From: Candidatus Nanohalarchaeota archaeon
GTDB taxonomy: Archaea > EX4484-52 > B79-G9
Direction: 5' to 3'
NCBI GenBank assembly: GCA_017610545.1
Contig: JAFCBV010000034.1
Location: 1 to 6,735, forward strand
DNA length: 6,735 bases
The notes under the pieces are model-generated. The model made no database searches, was not told the DNA's origin, and saw only the letters and a program-made list of their open reading frames with translations. How positions within the stretch are numbered: the stretch's first letter is position 1; each line of letters begins with the position of its first letter. Shown one piece after another: positions 5,438 to 6,735 of this stretch. The translations under genes and the position numbers were made by a program.

Positions 5438-5725
5438 GCTACAAAAAAAGTAAAAAGCACGGGAAGATTCGGTGTACGGTACGGACGGAGAATCAGAGTA
5501 AGATCTCTGGAAGTCGAAAAGACCCTTAAAATTCGGCATGAGTGCCCAAGTTGCGCAAAAAAAGCGCTCAAGCGAATCTCAAAAGGAATCTGGGGCTGCA
5601 GGACGTGTGGTCTAAAAGTAGCTGGCGGAGCATATTCGCCGGAGTTTGCAAAAAAAAGGCCTGTGATTGCTGCAGCTAAAGAGACAAAGCCGGAAGTTAA
5701 AGTAGCCGGCAAAACGGAGGAATAA
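5435..5725 (+). CDS. rpl37ae: Large-subunit ribosomal protein L37Ae (eL43)
   Basis: Zinc-binding protein of the 50S subunit found in archaea and eukaryotes. The 96 residues contain the family's basic N-terminal part (STGRFGVRYGRRIRVRSLEV, 8-27) and a C4 zinc ribbon with C37, C40, C55 and C58 in HECPSCAKKALKRISKGIWG followed by CRTCGLKVAGGAYSP. The body ends near residue 72. The last 24 residues form a lysine-, alanine- and glutamate-rich extension somewhat longer than usual. The ATG at 5435 follows AAGGTG by 8 nt. That initiation block is an exact copy of one 67 nt upstream, which suggests special control of this gene. A gap of 103 nt separates it from rrp42, but only 2 nt from rpoP. The position after rrp42 is the classic one in the archaeal exosome superoperon. 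Confidence 0.95.
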   Translation: MATKKVKSTGRFGVRYGRRIRVRSLEVEKTLKIRHECPSCAKKALKRISKGIWGCRTCGLKVAGGAYSPEFAKKRPVIAAAKETKPEVKVAGKTEE

Positions 5726-5727
5726 TC

Positions 5728-5862
5728 ATGTATGTATGCTACACATGCGGTGCACCTGTTGAAGTGAAAAAGATCATCGGAAGCATCTTCTGCCCGAAGT
5801 GCTCAGGGAAAATTCTTCTTAAGACGCCGTCAAAAATAGTAAGAACAATAAGCTGCGATTAA
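5728..5862 (+). CDS. rpoP: DNA-directed RNA polymerase subunit P (Rpb12-like)
   Basis: Small zinc-ribbon subunit of archaeal RNA polymerase, counterpart of eukaryotic Rpb12, needed for assembly and open-complex formation. The 44 residues start MYVCYTCGAPVEV and continue IIGSIFCPKCSGKILLKTPS. C4, C7, C22 and C25 form the CxxC...CxxC zinc site, and GKILLKTPSKIVRTI matches the basic end of the family. Typical archaeal RpoP has 44-50 residues, so the gene is complete. The C-terminus SCD is unusual because the family mostly ends in basic residues. GGAGG (5716-5720), inside the end of rpl37ae, precedes the ATG by 7 nt. The 2-nt gap to rpl37ae and 7-nt gap to pcc1 indicate cotranscription. Confidence 0.93.
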   Translation: MYVCYTCGAPVEVKKIIGSIFCPKCSGKILLKTPSKIVRTISCD

Positions 5863-5869
5863 TTCTGCG

Positions 5870-6121
5870 GTGTTTAGATTGCACACAGCCACCATAAACT
5901 TTGATTTTCCTGAAAAAAAGAGATGCATTATCTTTGATTCTGTAAAACCTGATTTGACTTCAACAGATCGGGCAAATACAACACTTGTCAATGGCAAAGA
6001 GCTTTCTGCAAACATACAGGCAAAGGATGTTGTTGCCCTTCGCGCTGCAGTGAATACTTTATTGCAGATGGTTTCTGCAAGTGATAAAACAATTGACGCG
6101 ACAGCCAAAAAAGAGGTGTAG
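5870..6121 (+). CDS. pcc1: KEOPS complex subunit Pcc1
   Basis: Small subunit of KEOPS, which with Kae1, Bud32 and Cgi121 makes N6-threonylcarbamoyladenosine at position 37 of ANN-decoding tRNAs. Pcc1 dimerises and binds Kae1. The roughly 83 residues show the family pattern: a first β-strand (RLHTATINFDFPEKK), a helix leading to SVKPDLTSTDRANTTL, a strand (GKELSANIQAK), and the diagnostic VVALRAAVNTLLQMV (54-68), equivalent to the LRAALNS helix. There is no ATG at the start. GTG at 5870, 7 nt after rpoP, gives 83 residues. TTG at 5879 gives 80 and has GGTG (5869-5872) 6 nt upstream, so it is a real alternative. The assignment rests on motif and on Pcc1's known place in this operon. Confidence 0.85.
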   Translation: MFRLHTATINFDFPEKKRCIIFDSVKPDLTSTDRANTTLVNGKELSANIQAKDVVALRAAVNTLLQMVSASDKTIDATAKKEV

Positions 6122-6124
6122 ATT

Positions 6125-6457
6125 ATGAGTGACCAGGTTTCTGATTTAAGTACACAGTTTCAGGCATTGCAGCAGCAGTACCAGACAATTGCAATGCAAA
6201 AGGAACAGAGCGCACTGCAAGTTCTGGAGCTTGAGCGCGCTGAAAAAGAGGTTGATGCGTCCACAGGCGATGTCTTCAAGGCAGCAGGGCCTATACTTCT
6301 TAAGGCAGACAAAAAAACTGTGCAGGAAAGCCTCAAGGATGAGAAAGAAACTGCTGCAATAAGAATGAAGCGCCTCGAGACACAAGAGAAAAGTGTGCGC
6401 GAGAAGCTTGAGGAAATGCAAAAAAGGCTGATGGAAACGTATAAGGTTTCTAAGTAG
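6125..6457 (+). CDS. pfdB: Prefoldin subunit β
   Basis: β subunit of the archaeal prefoldin (GimC) α2β4 jellyfish-shaped co-chaperone, which holds unfolded proteins at the tips of coiled coils and passes them to the thermosome. The 110 residues form the expected pattern: an N-terminal coiled-coil helix (about 1-45, with LSTQFQALQQQYQTIAMQKE), a short β-hairpin region (about 46-66; TGDVFKAAGPILLKADKK), and a C-terminal coiled-coil helix (67-107; RLETQEKSVREKLEEMQKRL). The single hairpin and the length fit β rather than the longer α subunit, which has two hairpins. GAGGTG (6113-6118) precedes the ATG by 6 nt, and the gap to pcc1 is 3 nt. It is the last gene of the superoperon; TTTTT (6458-6462) follows its stop. 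Confidence 0.94.
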   Translation: MSDQVSDLSTQFQALQQQYQTIAMQKEQSALQVLELERAEKEVDASTGDVFKAAGPILLKADKKTVQESLKDEKETAAIRMKRLETQEKSVREKLEEMQKRLMETYKVSK

Positions 6458-6495
6458 TTTTTCGAATCGTATTATTGTGTTCAATCGCCTGTTTG
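6458..6495 (+). terminator. T-run after pfdB between convergent genes
   Basis: Five T (6458-6462) follow the pfdB stop directly, and the 38-nt gap to the convergent gene stays T-rich on the plus strand (TATTATTGTGTT, GTTTGTT). No strong hairpin is seen. In archaea a T-rich tract alone can terminate transcription, so this is the likely end of the operon. Confidence 0.4.
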
Positions 6496-6735
6496 TTATC
6501 GTACAGAATCCAGCCATTCAGTCATTTTCTTTAGAAAGAGTTTTCTATCTAACTGCGCTTGTTTGGGCAATTCACAAATCTTTTTCTTTTTGAACCCAAT
6601 CGGGTCATCAGTTTCGAGTATCTCAATGGGCACAACACACAGTTTCATATCTGATTTTCCATCCCAATTTTCATTGACAACAAAACCGAATTTCTTCAAC
6701 GGCTTGTCCCACGTAATGTCAATACATATCCATTT
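6496..6735 (-). CDS. Unrecognised protein, C-terminal part (partial at window edge)
   Basis: A minus-strand frame stays open from the window edge to a TAA at 6496-6498, giving at least 79 residues. The visible part starts KWICIDITWDKPLKKFGF and ends KMTEWLDSVR. A TTG at 6699-6697 is a possible start, but the frame continues beyond it without a stop, so the true start is probably outside the window. The product is lysine-rich, with alternating hydrophobic strand-like segments (KLCVVPIEIL) and a final helix (LDRKLFLKKMTEWLDSV). It shows no cysteine pairs, P-loop or membrane segment. It converges with pfdB and is not part of the superoperon. Balanced composition supports coding; I do not recognise the family and assign no function. 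Confidence 0.55.
   Translation of the reverse strand, partial: KWICIDITWDKPLKKFGFVVNENWDGKSDMKLCVVPIEILETDDPIGFKKKKICELPKQAQLDRKLFLKKMTEWLDSVR

Noticed and set aside
4491..5712. Long minus-strand ORFs opposite rrp42 and rpl37ae (275 and 280 codons)
   Set aside because: They are antisense shadows of strongly conserved exosome and ribosomal genes, with serine- or cysteine-rich compositions typical of shadow frames.
1..6735. tRNA, rRNA, transposase or phage genes
   Set aside because: No tRNA cloverleaf or TTCRANNC-type T-loop, no rRNA sequence, and no transposase or integrase motif was seen on either strand.

Overview
The window is archaeal. It carries an α-type 20S proteasome subunit, an SBDS-family ribosome maturation factor, the three exosome core proteins Rrp4, Rrp41 and Rrp42, ribosomal protein L37Ae, RNA polymerase subunit P (Rpb12-like), a Pcc1-type KEOPS subunit and prefoldin β. 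This is the well-known archaeal exosome-proteasome superoperon. Ribosome-binding sites read GGTGA, GGAG or GAGGTG, as expected from an archaeal 16S 3' end. The sequence is moderately AT-rich. I cannot place it below domain level; a euryarchaeal or DPANN lineage would both fit.

Layout. Positions 5-775 hold a MinD/ParA-type ATPase ending in an amphipathic, MinD-like tail, followed by a small palindrome and T-run that look like a terminator. After two TATA-like boxes comes a 72-residue winged-helix protein (999-1217). Positions 1218-1635 contain no convincing gene. They do hold four nearly contiguous stem-loops (1374-1480), two of which look like diverged copies of one unit, and then a palindromic AT-rich promoter candidate. 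The superoperon then runs rightward: psmA (1636-2328), SBDS (2344-3024), rrp4 (3053-3844), rrp41 (3837-4541, overlapping rrp4), rrp42 (4543-5331), a 103-nt gap, rpl37ae (5435-5725), rpoP (5728-5862, 44 codons), pcc1 (5870-6121) and pfdB (6125-6457). A convergent, unrecognised minus-strand gene enters from the right edge (6496-6735).

How the genes work together. The first half couples protein degradation (proteasome), ribosome maturation (SBDS) and 3'-5' RNA decay (Rrp4 cap on the Rrp41/Rrp42 ring). The second half is translation and transcription machinery (L37Ae, RpoP), tRNA t6A modification (Pcc1) and chaperoning (prefoldin β).

The most unusual part is the 103-nt gap between rrp42 and rpl37ae. 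It holds a terminator-like hairpin over the end of rrp42, a TATA-like box, and a perfect 17-nt duplication that contains the Shine-Dalgarno motif, spacer and ATG of rpl37ae. The upstream copy opens a 17-codon ORF whose stop codon touches the ribosome-binding site of rpl37ae. The gap could divide the superoperon into two transcription or translation units with leader-ORF control. The second item worth attention is the stem-loop array at 1374-1480.
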